Shown piece by piece: positions 31,905-43,258 of a stretch of 64,000 nucleotides of DNA; within the stretch, counting starts at the first letter, position 1, and each line of letters begins with the position of its first letter. The notes under the pieces were generated by a model that was not told the DNA's origin, searched no databases, and was given only the letters and a program-made list of their open reading frames with translations. Source of the DNA: Klebsormidium nitens (lineage: Eukaryota; Streptophyta; Klebsormidiophyceae; Klebsormidiales; Klebsormidiaceae); assembly GCA_000708835.1 (NCBI GenBank), contig DF237196.1, positions 1 through 64,000 of the forward strand, read 5' to 3'. The translations under genes and the position numbers were made by a program.

Positions 31905-33600
31905 CTGGGTTACAGATGTTGACAAGGATGACTACAACCAACTAAGCAACTACAATAGGTCAGCTGGACGGTGGTCAAAGGGAGTGATTTATAGTTGGGA
32001 GCTGGAAGCGGATTGGGGCCGTCAAGTGGCTCAGATACTCCGTGAGTATCAGGGGGAGCCGTCCAAACGATATTGAACATCTGGCCATGCTGATGAAGGA
32101 AGTGCCCGGGGGACGGGTAGGTTGGTTACAAGTATAGAGCGTGTCGATCCTTGGTTTAGTTCTCTGGTTTTGTTGGTGCCCCCGAGCAGTATCCTCAGTC
32201 AATATGGTTTGAAATCCTGCGTCCCTTCCCTTTGAAGCAACTTCTGAAGCGCCGTGGTGCGGACTTTGACGATTCTGTCCACTTGTCTGTATCCAATGAG
32301 CCTCTTAGAACCAGCGGAAAATACAGAAAAACCGATGTTTTACTGCAAAGCTCCTACACCCGAAAGGCGCCCCGCCGACTCTCAAAGTGGACTACTTCTG
32401 CCTACCAATCAGAGCTCCACTGTGAACAGAGTCCAAGCTTATTGTAATGGACCCTACAATTCTGAATGTGTCCTCATACTCACCCCGAATGGCGTAAGAC
32501 TCTGTGGACCATGGAAGGGCGGCGTGCCAAGGCAGCCAACATGTGGCTGCACCTGCGGATCGTGCTCACCAACAGGGAAAACGAGTCTGGGGGCTTCGAT
32601 TCCGGTCCCGTCTTTCGCCCACTGCTGGAGAAACTCGAGTCAGAGACAGGACTCGTGAGTAGGTCCCTGTGGCAAGAAGGCTTGAAGAGTGGCCTTTGTC
32701 AAATCCAGGTTAAGTGACCGAACATAAGTCTGCATGTTTGAGATTTGTAGCATGTCAATATGGTTCCAGGTTGGCTGTACACCTCCAAAAGAGTCAAGAC
32801 TCAAGTAGTAACTAGAGGTCAACAACTGAGGGATAACGTTTGCAGCTACAAGGTCCGGCCTCAAAATTGCTCAAAAGTCAGCTCTTTCCATTCGACTTGA
32901 TGATTGAACCCCTTGCAGGTCACTCTTATGCATGAGGCCCTGAATTACACAGTCTTCTACTGGATCGCTCACGTCTTTTGACAACTCACCCAGGAAACTG
33001 ACGATGAAGTATCTGGATCTACTCCAGATCTTGCTGAAACCCGCCATCTGAGTGTTCTTGGGGGCACTTCAACATGGAGACTGCCACCGGCAGATGCGGG
33101 ATGCACTGCAGCCAAATGTTGACATGCAACATTATTTCAAAATTAAATGAAGCTTCATTGTCAGGCTCCTAATCAGGCCAATGGGTGGTTGTATTCAGAA
33201 CTGACTCATGAAACTGATTGACTTGACATAAACATGACAGGCTCAAGCGCACAGTGACGAGCTGTTGCTTATCCAAGTTTCTAAGATTCCTAACTTTACC
33301 TAGGGAGAGCTTATGCCCAAAATGCACAACACTCTGCTTGTGGCAAGCAGGATAAGAAACTAAAGAATGGTTATCGGAGGCTCTCTTCAGCTGACCTCCT
33401 TGAATATAAAAGGAAGGAAATGTTATTTCCCTTCTTCTACCTTGAGACTGCACACATTGTAAATGCCCTTCTTACTGCAAGTACGAACTCTACAAAATAC
33501 AGTTGCACCTTCTTGCAAAGCAAGAACGCTCCTCATGCAACAAGCAGATTTATCAATAGCTATCAACACACGACAAGTGTATCTGAGCTACGCAACTTAC
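31905..33600. other. No well-supported gene; possible 5' exons of the Kelch gene
   Basis: About 1.7 kb. A plus-strand frame from ATG 32466 (NMWLHLRIVLTNRENESGG, PVFRPLLEKLE) ends at a donor-like CTC|GTGAGT at about 32653 and looks mildly protein-like, but no partner exon was found. The Kelch gene's missing N-terminal exons should lie on the minus strand here or beyond; none was recognised. Confidence 0.35.
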
Positions 33601-34084
33601 CAGGCTCCACAAGCTTTCCAAGACACCAAATGCTGGACACTGGGGGCGATGGACCAGCCGATACGTCCTGATATTCCAACTCATAGACAGCGTCAACAAA
33701 AGTCTCTCGAATGTCCTTATGCACCATGCCCAATTTTTTGAAGGACTGCGGATCATGCAGTGGAATGTCCTTTGGCCATCCCAAGAAAGTTCTTAGGTCA
33801 CAATGGTCTGAACAGCGCTGCTTGTCACAGCTTTTCTTGCTGCCCCTCCGATGCTCTCTGATATTCCAGCAGATTGCTTCTTCACTCCTCAAATCATCAG
33901 GCCTGCGGTGAGCAGCACGTTTCAGAAGTCTCCAGAAGGCCAGTCTTTCCAGCCGGTGCAACCTCTCTGAAGGGCTTGGCAGCTGGCTCAACCTCCATTT
34001 GACTTTTGTACCTTCTCGTATCCAACTCTCATCGCAAATATTAAAGATTTCTGGATAGTCGGTGTAAGGAGAGGAGACGCCCAT
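33601..34084 (-). CDS. Hypothetical protein, probable first exon
   Basis: A frame from a real ATG at 34084 runs 161 codons to a strong donor (CCTG|GTAAGT) at 33601. The product is charged: VKWRLSQLPSPSERL, RLERLAFWRLLKRAAHRR, LGWPKDIPLHDP, VHKDIRETFVDAVYELEYQD. I do not recognise the family. Downstream exons were not found with confidence. It could be the 5' end of the Kelch gene, but the sequence does not show a DCD domain. Confidence 0.4.
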
Positions 34085-35913
34085 GTTTAGACGGCGGAGG
34101 TGCGCGTGCAGAACTCTCCGCCTTAACTTTCAGCAGGTTTCACGCTTTCTTAAAGGCGAAGGTGCTGTAGTACCTACTACCAGTGCTTTGAGGTTGCAAC
34201 TTGTGTTCCACCTTCTTGCTACTGGTAGTACCGATCTACGAAGATGCCAGTGCGGGCAATTGTAGGCCCTCATGCAGAGGGATCCACCAACGACCTCGAG
34301 CCTGAGCTTCTCCACGTGGCTCTGTACATAGTAATATCAGAGTTCGTGGATTATTGTGAGGCCTCGCCGTCCGTGCGATGAACGAGGATTGCTTGTGTGC
34401 GGTCCGATCGAAGACGCTATCCATCTGACGGACATCGTGGGCGTCCAAGACATCGCACGGACATCCGTCGCACAATTTAACGCCAAGGTTGACCATCCGA
34501 TGCTATATATGCCAGTTGGCAAAACGCAAGCCGTTCGATCAACCAAGTGCGTCAGCCTGAGCGTGCATATTGGCAACTTTCACCAAGATACGGGAGTCCC
34601 GGGCACCTCAACTGAAAACCTAACCTAAACAATGACCCGCTCCGCACCCGTGCCCACCCTAACCCCCAAACTAAGCCCACCCGTCCCCCGGGTGCCTATC
34701 TTTGTGAAAGCTACGTCGTAAAGCTAGAGTTGCCAGAGTTGAGTGTGCTACCTATTAGAGGCGCCTCGGGAGACGGGTAGCTGCGTGACTCGTGTGGGTT
34801 TGGGTATGGAGTGCAGCAATTTCTGGTTCAGGGATTCAGTTAGAGGACCCAGGAGAGAGCCGGGTGACTCCTGGGTTTTGCTTCACCCGCCCACTGAACG
34901 CAAAAGTTGCGACCATCATCTGATAATCTGAGGTGCGTCAACATGTAGCTGACTGATAGCCTGAATGATAGCCTGGCTGCCAAACTTCGGATCGGATCAG
35001 GACGCGTTCAGCTTTGAAGAATCTTCTATACTTCGACGCGGCTGCCAGGCGGCTGCCAGTTCTGAGCCTTTAAACTAGGCTCAGTGAGCTTTCAGGCCCG
35101 GGCCTTGGCAGAATTTAGCTCCTTCACTGAACCGTTGCAGACGGGAGGTTGACATGATCTTTGGCTGGCTAGTCGGATCAGCATCATATGTCGGGTGGAC
35201 TGATTGGAGCAGGCCCGGCCATATGTATGAATGTACTGTACCACCCGCCCCGGGCCTTCTTATCAGACCGGGTGAGCTTCTTGTCCATCTATAAAAGGCT
35301 GCGTAGGGTACCGGGTGGTTGCTCAGAGTTTCCCTCGGCAGGGTAATCCTCTAGGGTAATCACTCTTCCACTCTGGCCATTGTGCCCTCCCAATCCGATA
35401 ACCTTGACCGTCAATCTCAACCGTCAAAAACGGTGCCCCAAAATGGTGTCTGCCGCTCCTTATCTATAACAGTGACACCCATATTATGGTACGTACACGG
35501 AAGCTTGCGTATGCCAAGCTAGAGCATGCATGCACGCACCGGTCTGCCACGACGCGGTGATCATTAGATCGACTCCCTCGCGGCGCCAAAACAACACCAC
35601 GGCTGCACGGCCACCTTGCCTAATCTAGATCAGTGGTAATATCTGCACGTGGCACATGCATGTGGCACTGAACAACGGATATGATCTTTGAACGAATGAG
35701 GTTTCTAATTCTCACTGTCAACTTGAACATGAATTGAGTGGGGAAGCTCAGCCTTTCTATATCTAATCATGCGACCCAGCCAGTGGCTTTGAGACTGGAT
35801 TTGAGAACACCATGCAATTGCCTGAGCATTATCGCAGCGCTCCGAGGGGTTTCAAGATGATGTAAACATGCATCTGACCTAGCATGCAAACATCGGAATA
35901 CCAGCTCCGAGTG
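34085..35913. other. Intergenic, no supported gene
   Basis: About 1.8 kb. Only short frames without protein character occur. A TATAAAAGG box lies near 35290, followed by GC-rich sequence, but no start codon with a convincing frame lies downstream. Confidence 0.5.
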
Positions 35914-38900
35914 TCAACAGATGTGCTCGAGTACGGCTGGCTCGATATCATCGTTAGTGAAGCATCCCAAGCTTGACCATTGTTGCAGTACTTTCTGCAA
36001 ACGGTGCCACTTCGAACGAATGTTAGCCTCCCACATTTGCATTGCCTCCCGACCTCTCATTCGCAGAAGGCTTGCAATCTCCAAGTTCTTCGTGGGAGGC
36101 CTGTCCTTGCACGGACAACCTTCGTCAACAACGGACTTCATGTTCAAGGCCGTCGTCTTTCCGTCTTGAAGGGGCGCAGCAGTTGGCGAAGGGGTTTCGC
36201 CAACGCACTCAACGAAATGGTACAGCACCTGCGACAAACGACGAGACTCATCGATCAAGGGCGCACCTGTCTTCTGCGAAGAGCGAAAGTGATGAGTCGT
36301 TCGACGAGCAGGTAAATCTCGGCAACTTCCAGCGAATGTGAAATCGCGTTGAAGGTTGTCGTTAGTCTGACGGGCTGCAAGGTCTCTCGTCGTAGAATGA
36401 CTGTAAGCAAGACGCATCTGCGGGCTACGTACACCTCGCATGATCTTTTCCCTGTTTGTGAAGAACCAAGTTTTCAAATACTCAAAGCGCCAAGAAGTCG
36501 AAGAGGCGATGCAAACGAAGCAGTCAACTCTGAAGGAGATGTAATTGAGACACTAGCCCATGCAAGTCCACGAAGTATGTTCACAAGTATGCACATGACA
36601 GAACCGAAATTGACCTTCTCAAGGCCCTTTTGCATCGAAGCTACGCATGACGAGATCTGAGATTTAACTTGAAATCCGCTTGCTCTACTCTTTCAGCTTG
36701 TCGTGAGAGTCTACAAGCCAAAACCCAATGACCCACCTGCAAAGCGTGCATCTTGCTTCGGAACTCGGTCTCGAACACTGTTCCATCCAACCAATGCAGC
36801 CGCACACTCCCGTCTGCCGCTTCGGAAGGCCGGTAGCCAGACCGCCGGGGGGATCCATTTCCGACCACCGAATTTTCCGCCGTCTTGACATCGGGGGCGT
36901 TCCCTGCGTCCCATGAGACCCCAGCCGCCACCGGTGCTTCAGTTGCAAAGTTCCCTAGTGGTCGCCATTCCCCTGACTGAACGGCTTTTGGCCGCAAAAG
37001 TGCATCCGGCGACCCTTCGGCCCGCCCCAAGCCGTTTTCTAAAGCGAAGCGGAGCCCTAGTTCTCTAAAGCGCTCGCACCGCAGGTCTTTCTCCCCCTGG
37101 GCAGAAATCTGCACCCCGCCTCCCGACCCGTCCGGTTCGGACCCCCTCTCGAAAGCATGTCCGAGAGAAGTGTCGGCACCGCCAACCAATCGCGCTCGTT
37201 TCTTTCTCCCCCTCTCTGCGTCATCTGTGGGGGGAGAGCCCAGGCGGCTTCGCTTCACCAACGCGTTCCGCCCGGTTCTTTCCTTCTGCAGAACGGCATC
37301 CCTTCCGTTCTCGGCATCAGGATCTGTCCCCAAGACTCCCTCAGACTCTTTCGAAGCGTTGAAGTGCAAGTCCGTCGTACAAGACCACGCCTCAGGCTCG
37401 ACGAAGAACGTGTCGAAGGGGTCGATAGGGTAGGGAGCTGCCACTTTGAACGACCCCCCCGGAGCGGATGAGAGTGCTCGTTGCAGCGCGGATTGCAGCT
37501 GGGGTAGGAGGACCCCGTCTTTGGAGTGGTCGGGATCGGTCGTGAACCAGAGCGCGAGCGTGATTCTCTCTCCCCTGGTTATCGGGTCTACCGAGTGGGT
37601 GTTTTCCTCCCCGGACGAGTAGGCGACGACACGCTGAAAAAGAGAGTCAAGAAGAAGCTTAATCGCGAACGAGCAACTGCAAATGGCAGCAGGATTTTAG
37701 GATTCTCCAGGATTGGACGATTTTTGTGGGCTACGGCCTTTTTAATGAACGACAGTGTCGCCTATCAGAATCTCCAATACTTTGAAGGGGCCTTTGGAAA
37801 ATGCGGCTTAAGTGCCCCTTCAACGAGTGCAGCTTCACTTGTTTCCGGTACAAATGACAACGGTGATCCTGACGGGGCCAGACACGTGAAGTTGTCGGAA
37901 ACGCGTCCCTTGCCACGTGCCACTCTTTGCGCTTCACAAGCGGCAGCCGAATCGCATCGGCTCCGTCTAAGAGGTCGTTCTTATGCTTCGATAATATATC
38001 AAGACCTTGAATTAATCTAGCCGCAACAAGCTGAGCCGATGCTTTCCTCAGAAAGGCTTCTAGAACTTTATTCTAGGACGTAGGTGGACAATCACTCTGG
38101 ATATTCTAGAGGACAATAAGCGACTCCTCGTCTGAAAGGGAAGGCGACCTTTTCAAGCTTCCACTTCAATGCTTGGCAACTCACCCCTGGGAGAGGAACC
38201 ACAGAGTCTGGTTGGCCGTCTCGAAAGCGGAACGTCCCACCCGCGAAGTCTGTGCCCTGATCGTTCAAGTAGCAGACTGCCTGACAAAGGGCGGGTGAGC
38301 TCGTGTCAGTCACGAGGCTTGTTTGAGATATGACTTGCAAATCACACACCACTTACTCCGAAAGCGAAGTCTCTCGCTGAAGCGACCGTTGATCAAAGAG
38401 GAGTTGAGAAAAGGAGCTTTACAACTTGATATAGTACGGCCGAGGGCCCATTCGCTGCGCGCAACAATTGCATTGCTTGATGAATCTACTCTTCGTCGTC
38501 CTTGGCACGTTCCTTTGGCCTGAAGACTGCCTTCCTGTATCATCTTCCTTACATCCTGTTCAAGAAAGACACAACACTCCTAGTTGCCCTGTGCGTGGCT
38601 GCAAGCTGTCCAACTTCTTTCTCTTGGCCTTCAAATGTGCCACACCTAGTCTCCCAAACCGATCACAACAATCTCATGAAGACGCAGAACCCTCACCGAG
38701 TAGTGCCGTTGCCGAAGGTACTCCCGGTTACTGTCATGGTGCCACCCAATGCTAGCCCCGGTCTTCCAGCTGCAAACCAAGAATACGATTTTCAATTTCT
38801 TCAAGTCAGTCCGCTCATCAAACACTAACGAGCTTGGCTTCATTTGCCAGAGGAGTCAACTTTTACACTCCTTCAATTGAGGCAGGTGGAGGGGTGACCA

Positions 38901-40151
38901 AAGAAACATGTGTCAGATATTGTTGAGGCTTCAAAGTTTCTCAGGCCGAAACCAGTTCGCGATTTGGGGGAAAGCTCCCCAAAGAGTTGACTTCATGAAG
39001 AGTTGTGACGGTTTCACCTTATGAGACCCACGAACTCTGTGAACAGCTCACACTCCTTCCCAAAGCGGCCCTCCACTAGTTGCTGAACCCGAGCTGAAGA
39101 TAAAGGCAGGATATAATGTCAGCTCGGATGAGATCAGATACATCAGAATTTCTGTGTTTTGACAGGTTGGAAAGGAAACAAGTTTTTTACTCCTCCAAAT
39201 AGGCGTTCAACCCGTTTACTCCCATCAAGTTGGATTGGCAACTTGGTTTCCCAGAGTTTGCAGTTGGGTTCAATGCAATCAGAATTTCCCGGTCAATCCT
39301 GAAGAAGATGCAGTCAAAGAAACAAGCAGGTTAGAGCCCTTCGATTAGGCGCAAGACCATGCAAGAAAAATCGGCTCCCAACTAAATTACACAAAGCATG
39401 CCCATAAAAAGTGTCCCGCAAGAAGACACTCGACCTACTAGCATCTTGGTGACCAGATGAGGATCTTACGAACTCAAAAGATTGCACAACAAGAAGATAA
39501 TGTATTGCACGGTTGTCACACCTCAAATCCTCAACCTGCTTGGATTCACAAGGGGAGCTCCTCAGGGACTTGGAAACAAGCCAGGCAAAATAACAAGCTG
39601 GCGCTAAACTACCATCTGATGCCAGTCATCACCATGTTGATGAAAATAACAACAAAAGGCTCAATGGGGCAAACATTCTTGAGCTGCTTACCAGCTGCGT
39701 TCAAGAGGGGCAGAACCAGCGGGGCACTGTTGCTTGCAATCAGGTCCTGGGGTGTGCACGAGATGACGTGTGGGCGATAGCCGATCACCCCACAGCTCTT
39801 GAGGATGAAGATCAGTTCCTGCATACAGTGAAGCAATCATGCGTTCTTTTCCTTTGATAGATGCTGCTTGCAGTACCAGCCAGAGCTGCAACCGAGTTGC
39901 GCCAGGTCAGCATGATAGCCTCACTTGCCCTTCTGGCAGCATTTTGTGTTTTTCTTTCTGAAATACACACCAAGAAGAATGAAAGATGCCAGTGTGCCGT
40001 TCTTCGAGCTGGCATGAAGAGGCACAACGCCAATGCGGCTGGCACAGCCGTCAGATACCCCAAGTCAATTGTGGTGTGGTTGACCCGTGGTTGAGCAGCA
40101 CACCTGACATTCAGCTGGGCTCAAGACGTCCTCGAATACTGCCCGCTGCAT
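35914..40151 (-). CDS. 2-oxoglutarate/Fe(II)-dependent dioxygenase (plant P4H-like)
   Basis: Exons in transcript order: 40151-40104, 39818-39692, 39093-39018, 38769-38697, 38280-38185, 37633-36737, 36273-35914. Total 1,677 bp, 558 residues; every phase closes. An in-frame stop precedes the ATG. The double-stranded beta-helix carries the iron triad: GWHHDSN (the HxD) in exon 4 and the distal His in SSGEENTHSV (exon 6). The 2OG-binding Arg is in RGERITLALWFT, and AVCYLNDQGTDFAGGTF is the strand between. This matches the land-plant oxoglutarate/iron oxygenase family related to prolyl 4-hydroxylases. The long C-terminal part (exons 6-7) is charged, low-complexity and unlike shorter relatives, with RKKRAR as a possible NLS. 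The substrate is unknown. It is divergent with FHIT, start codons 401 bp apart. Confidence 0.85.
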
Positions 40152-40552
40152 TTGTCCCTTCAGCTGCTGGCGCCTTCCTGATCAACGTTTGGAGGCTAGA
40201 TTGCTGACACAGAGGAGCTGGCAGCTGCTGGCAGCTCCACATGCAAACCGAACGACACGGTAACCACTTCAGAATCAGGTCTTGACCACTTTGCAGGAGG
40301 AGAGAGTTGGCTGTCTGAGTCGACTGAATAATCCTTCTATCGAGCCGCTTTCTACACCTTCTCGGGAGGAAGAAGATCTTTGTTCTAATTTTGAAAATGA
40401 AATTTTCCAAAGTTCAACAATCCTGATTGTTGGAGCTGGATTGCTAGCTTGCCCTAGTACTACTGTAGTAGCGCCTTTTTGAGCGACCCTGCCGCCTGAA
40501 ATCGGCAACGAAAGCAGAGCTCTGTGTTTCAAAGGGCAACCCAGTCAAACGA
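40152..40552. promoter_or_regulatory. Bidirectional upstream region of dioxygenase and FHIT genes
   Basis: About 400 bp between two divergent start codons. It must hold both 5' UTRs and promoters. A CTAGTACTACTGTAGTAG dyad lies near 40454. No unambiguous TATA box was seen. Confidence 0.4.
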
Positions 40553-42464
40553 ATGCCTGGTCTGAGAGCAGCTGCATTGGCACAGTCTGCCTCCGCCGTG
40601 CGGTATCTGTCAGCAGGAAGGCAGCATTTGGCAACACCTTCCAACGTGTTTGCAGGAGGTTCGCTGCACTACATTTGCCACCACTCTGCGATCAAACCCA
40701 CCGCTCCCAAGCAGGAGAAACCAGCTGAGCTCCTGCTGAAACCCCTTCATCAAAGATTCCCCCTGCAAGGGCCTTGGCCAGCAGCTCTGTGCAGACAACA
40801 ACTAGACCATAGTTCACAGATTACAATCACCAGAAGGACTTATCAAATGGCTGCAGATGCTAGCAACTCGGCAGCTAGCACATCGACCGGAGAGGCTGAT
40901 GAGATCTGCTTTGGTCCCTACAAGATCAGGGCCAGCGAGCAGGTGTTCTTTGAGTCCAAGCTGTCCTGCGCGCTCGTGAATTTGAAGCCAATTGTACCAG
41001 GTACACTTTCCAGCCTGCCAAGTTTTTAGAGAGCTACCAGATGAAGTGTATTGTATGGAATGTGAAGTTGGCAGGCTCAGATCTTCTCACAGACAAGGTG
41101 TCTAAGGTGTTTGTTGGAGTTGCCTACGAAGCTTTGTGAAGTTTTGCCCTGCCCTGCCTTCAATGCTGTTGCCTGTTGCCTCAGACCATACATGACATTG
41201 CTCGACCAATTATTGTTCTTTTGCAGGCCATGTTCTGATCATCCCCAAGCAGGTAGTAAGGAGATTTGCGGATCTGACCAGCGAGCAGGTCGCAGATCTG
41301 TGGCTGACGGCTCAGAAAGTTGGCAACCAGTTGGAGAAGTTCTTCAAAGCATCATCGCTGACCTATGCGATCCAGGCAAGCACCTGGATTGCATAAGTCA
41401 TCCAAGGGGAAGGTTCGATGTGCAGTATAGTAAGGGTCTTGGCCCTGCGATGAAAAATGCAGGTCAGAAAGCAAGACCATCCATAGAGACTTCCAAGCAC
41501 CATACAAATCTAGGAGTGCTCATCAAAGCTTCCACAAAGGATCGAGCACAGACGTGGCGGTGCCAATGGTTGATATCTGCATGCTTGCCGTCACTCATTT
41601 ACTGATCAAAGCACAGTTTGTGGAGCGCTTTTGAAATAATAAGTCCAAGGAGAGTAAAAGAAGTGGCCCGGGATGCGTCTGGCAAAATGAAGCTTTGCAG
41701 ATTCTTAGACGCTCTGGCGGACCCTGCAATAAATTTTTCTAAATATCACGGCACTCCTTGCAGTAAAGGTGTCTGCCACGGCTTACAATTGGAAGGAGCT
41801 TCGTCGGTACGAATCTCTACAGACCTTGGAATGACCCTGTCTAGTTCGTCCATGCAGGACGGTCCACAAGCCGGCCAGACTGTCCCGCACGTCCACATAC
41901 ACGTCCTTCCGCGGAAGGAGGGCGACTTCGAAAATAACGACGAGATCTACAACGAAGTAAGTCTACATGCTTAGCTCGTCTACTGGGCGGTGCCTTGATT
42001 TGACCTTTCTGCATGGGAAACAGATGTCCAGCCAATGGAGTGGAATCACACACGGCTAACTTCAGTAGTGTGATCATTTTCAAAGCCTCTGTATCTGGTG
42101 CCAAAGAGCGATCGCAAGCTGGTTGCCTCGATCAGTCTTCCATAGAAGCGGCTCAGTAACGGTCTTACAGGGATATGCCGCAGACTGCAGCGATCACCTT
42201 TCCAACTGTGATTAGATTTTTTTTTACACGCTCCGCCAAATTTAATGTCCTCAACAGCCTGTGAACGAGGTATATTATCGTGCTCGAGGAGTTTTCGAGA
42301 GGAAAGGACTATCTATTTGAGTTCCGCCATCCATTCGACACGTGCAGATTGACAAAGGCGAGAAGGGCCTCTCTGACAAGTTGCGAGTGGACTCCGAACG
42401 GAGACCACGTTCCTCAGATGAGATGGCAAAAGAAGCATCTGTGTTGAGGTCTCTCTTCAATTGA
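40553..42464 (+). CDS. FHIT: Fragile histidine triad hydrolase (bis(5'-adenosyl)-triphosphatase)
   Basis: Exons 40553-41000, 41227-41375, 41858-41956, 42348-42464; 813 bp, 270 residues, phases closing. The HIT core reads [51 protein letters not shown], then [20 protein letters not shown], with the catalytic triad HVHIH, and [15 protein letters not shown]. The last exon gives the FHIT-type tail ([12 protein letters not shown]). The enzyme cleaves Ap3A/Ap4A into AMP plus ADP or ATP. The first about 98 residues before MAADASNS are a basic, Ser/Ala-rich extension that may be an organelle transit peptide; a start at ATG 40847 is the alternative. The second intron (41376-41857) begins GCAAGC after ATCCAG, a GC-AG intron. 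Confidence 0.93.
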
Positions 42465-43258
42465 AAGTACTCAATTATAAGTGCACCCGGCGGATAAAGT
42501 TATCGATCAGATAAATATTGGGGCTTATATCAAACACTCGTTACTGGCTTAACGCTTATGATCCTTCAATGTTATCCTGCCCTTGATCATGTTTGTGGAA
42601 ATTCGTAGCATGTGAAGTTAGACATCGGAGCGATCATGCGAAATTTGAGAGCGGTTGTAGATTCAAGCTCCTGCCAAAGGCACATGCATGCATGTGCCCA
42701 GTCATCGTACAGAGGTGTAGACTAGACTGTCTTCTGTGAGTAGTTTTGGCGCACCGCCGGGGCGGACCGCGCGCGCTCAATCTTAGTCACAAGCACTTAG
42801 GCAATTCTACGCTCCTGATCGGAATGCATGGGCAACTTGTACATTGTGGCTCTTCACATCATGCCGGGCCATCATTCGTTGATGCACTAGCTTAATTGCG
42901 TGACATGTTAAGCAAAATATAGTCGTTTATAGATTAATCCTCCAAGTTGCTATAAGTACCGACTCTTTTCGACTATACGTCGTGCAGCCGATCTGCGACG
43001 TACCGTGCTTATGACTGAAGTGTACGTGCAAATATGAATAGAGAACATGGCCGGCGCGCCCGGCAGCCTGCAATATGTCGAATCTTACCTTATCCGTATC
43101 ATGGACCGTGCGTGCAACACACAAGGCACCGGCGTAAGAGGACTCGAAGTTGCGTATGATATATTGAGTTCGCTCGCCCGTCAGTACGTCACTCGGAATC
43201 TACGATGTATTACTTGGCGCAACACTTTGGATCGCAGCCTTCTAAAGAAAAGCAGGGC
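42465..43258. other. Convergent intergenic region between FHIT and HISN3
   Basis: About 800 bp holding the two 3' ends. No gene is seen. AT-rich at first, with CATGCATGCATG near 42683. Confidence 0.5.

Noticed and set aside
34618-34690. CCTAACC-like words suggesting telomeric repeats
   Set aside because: Only two or three imperfect, irregularly spaced words; not a CCCTAAA array.
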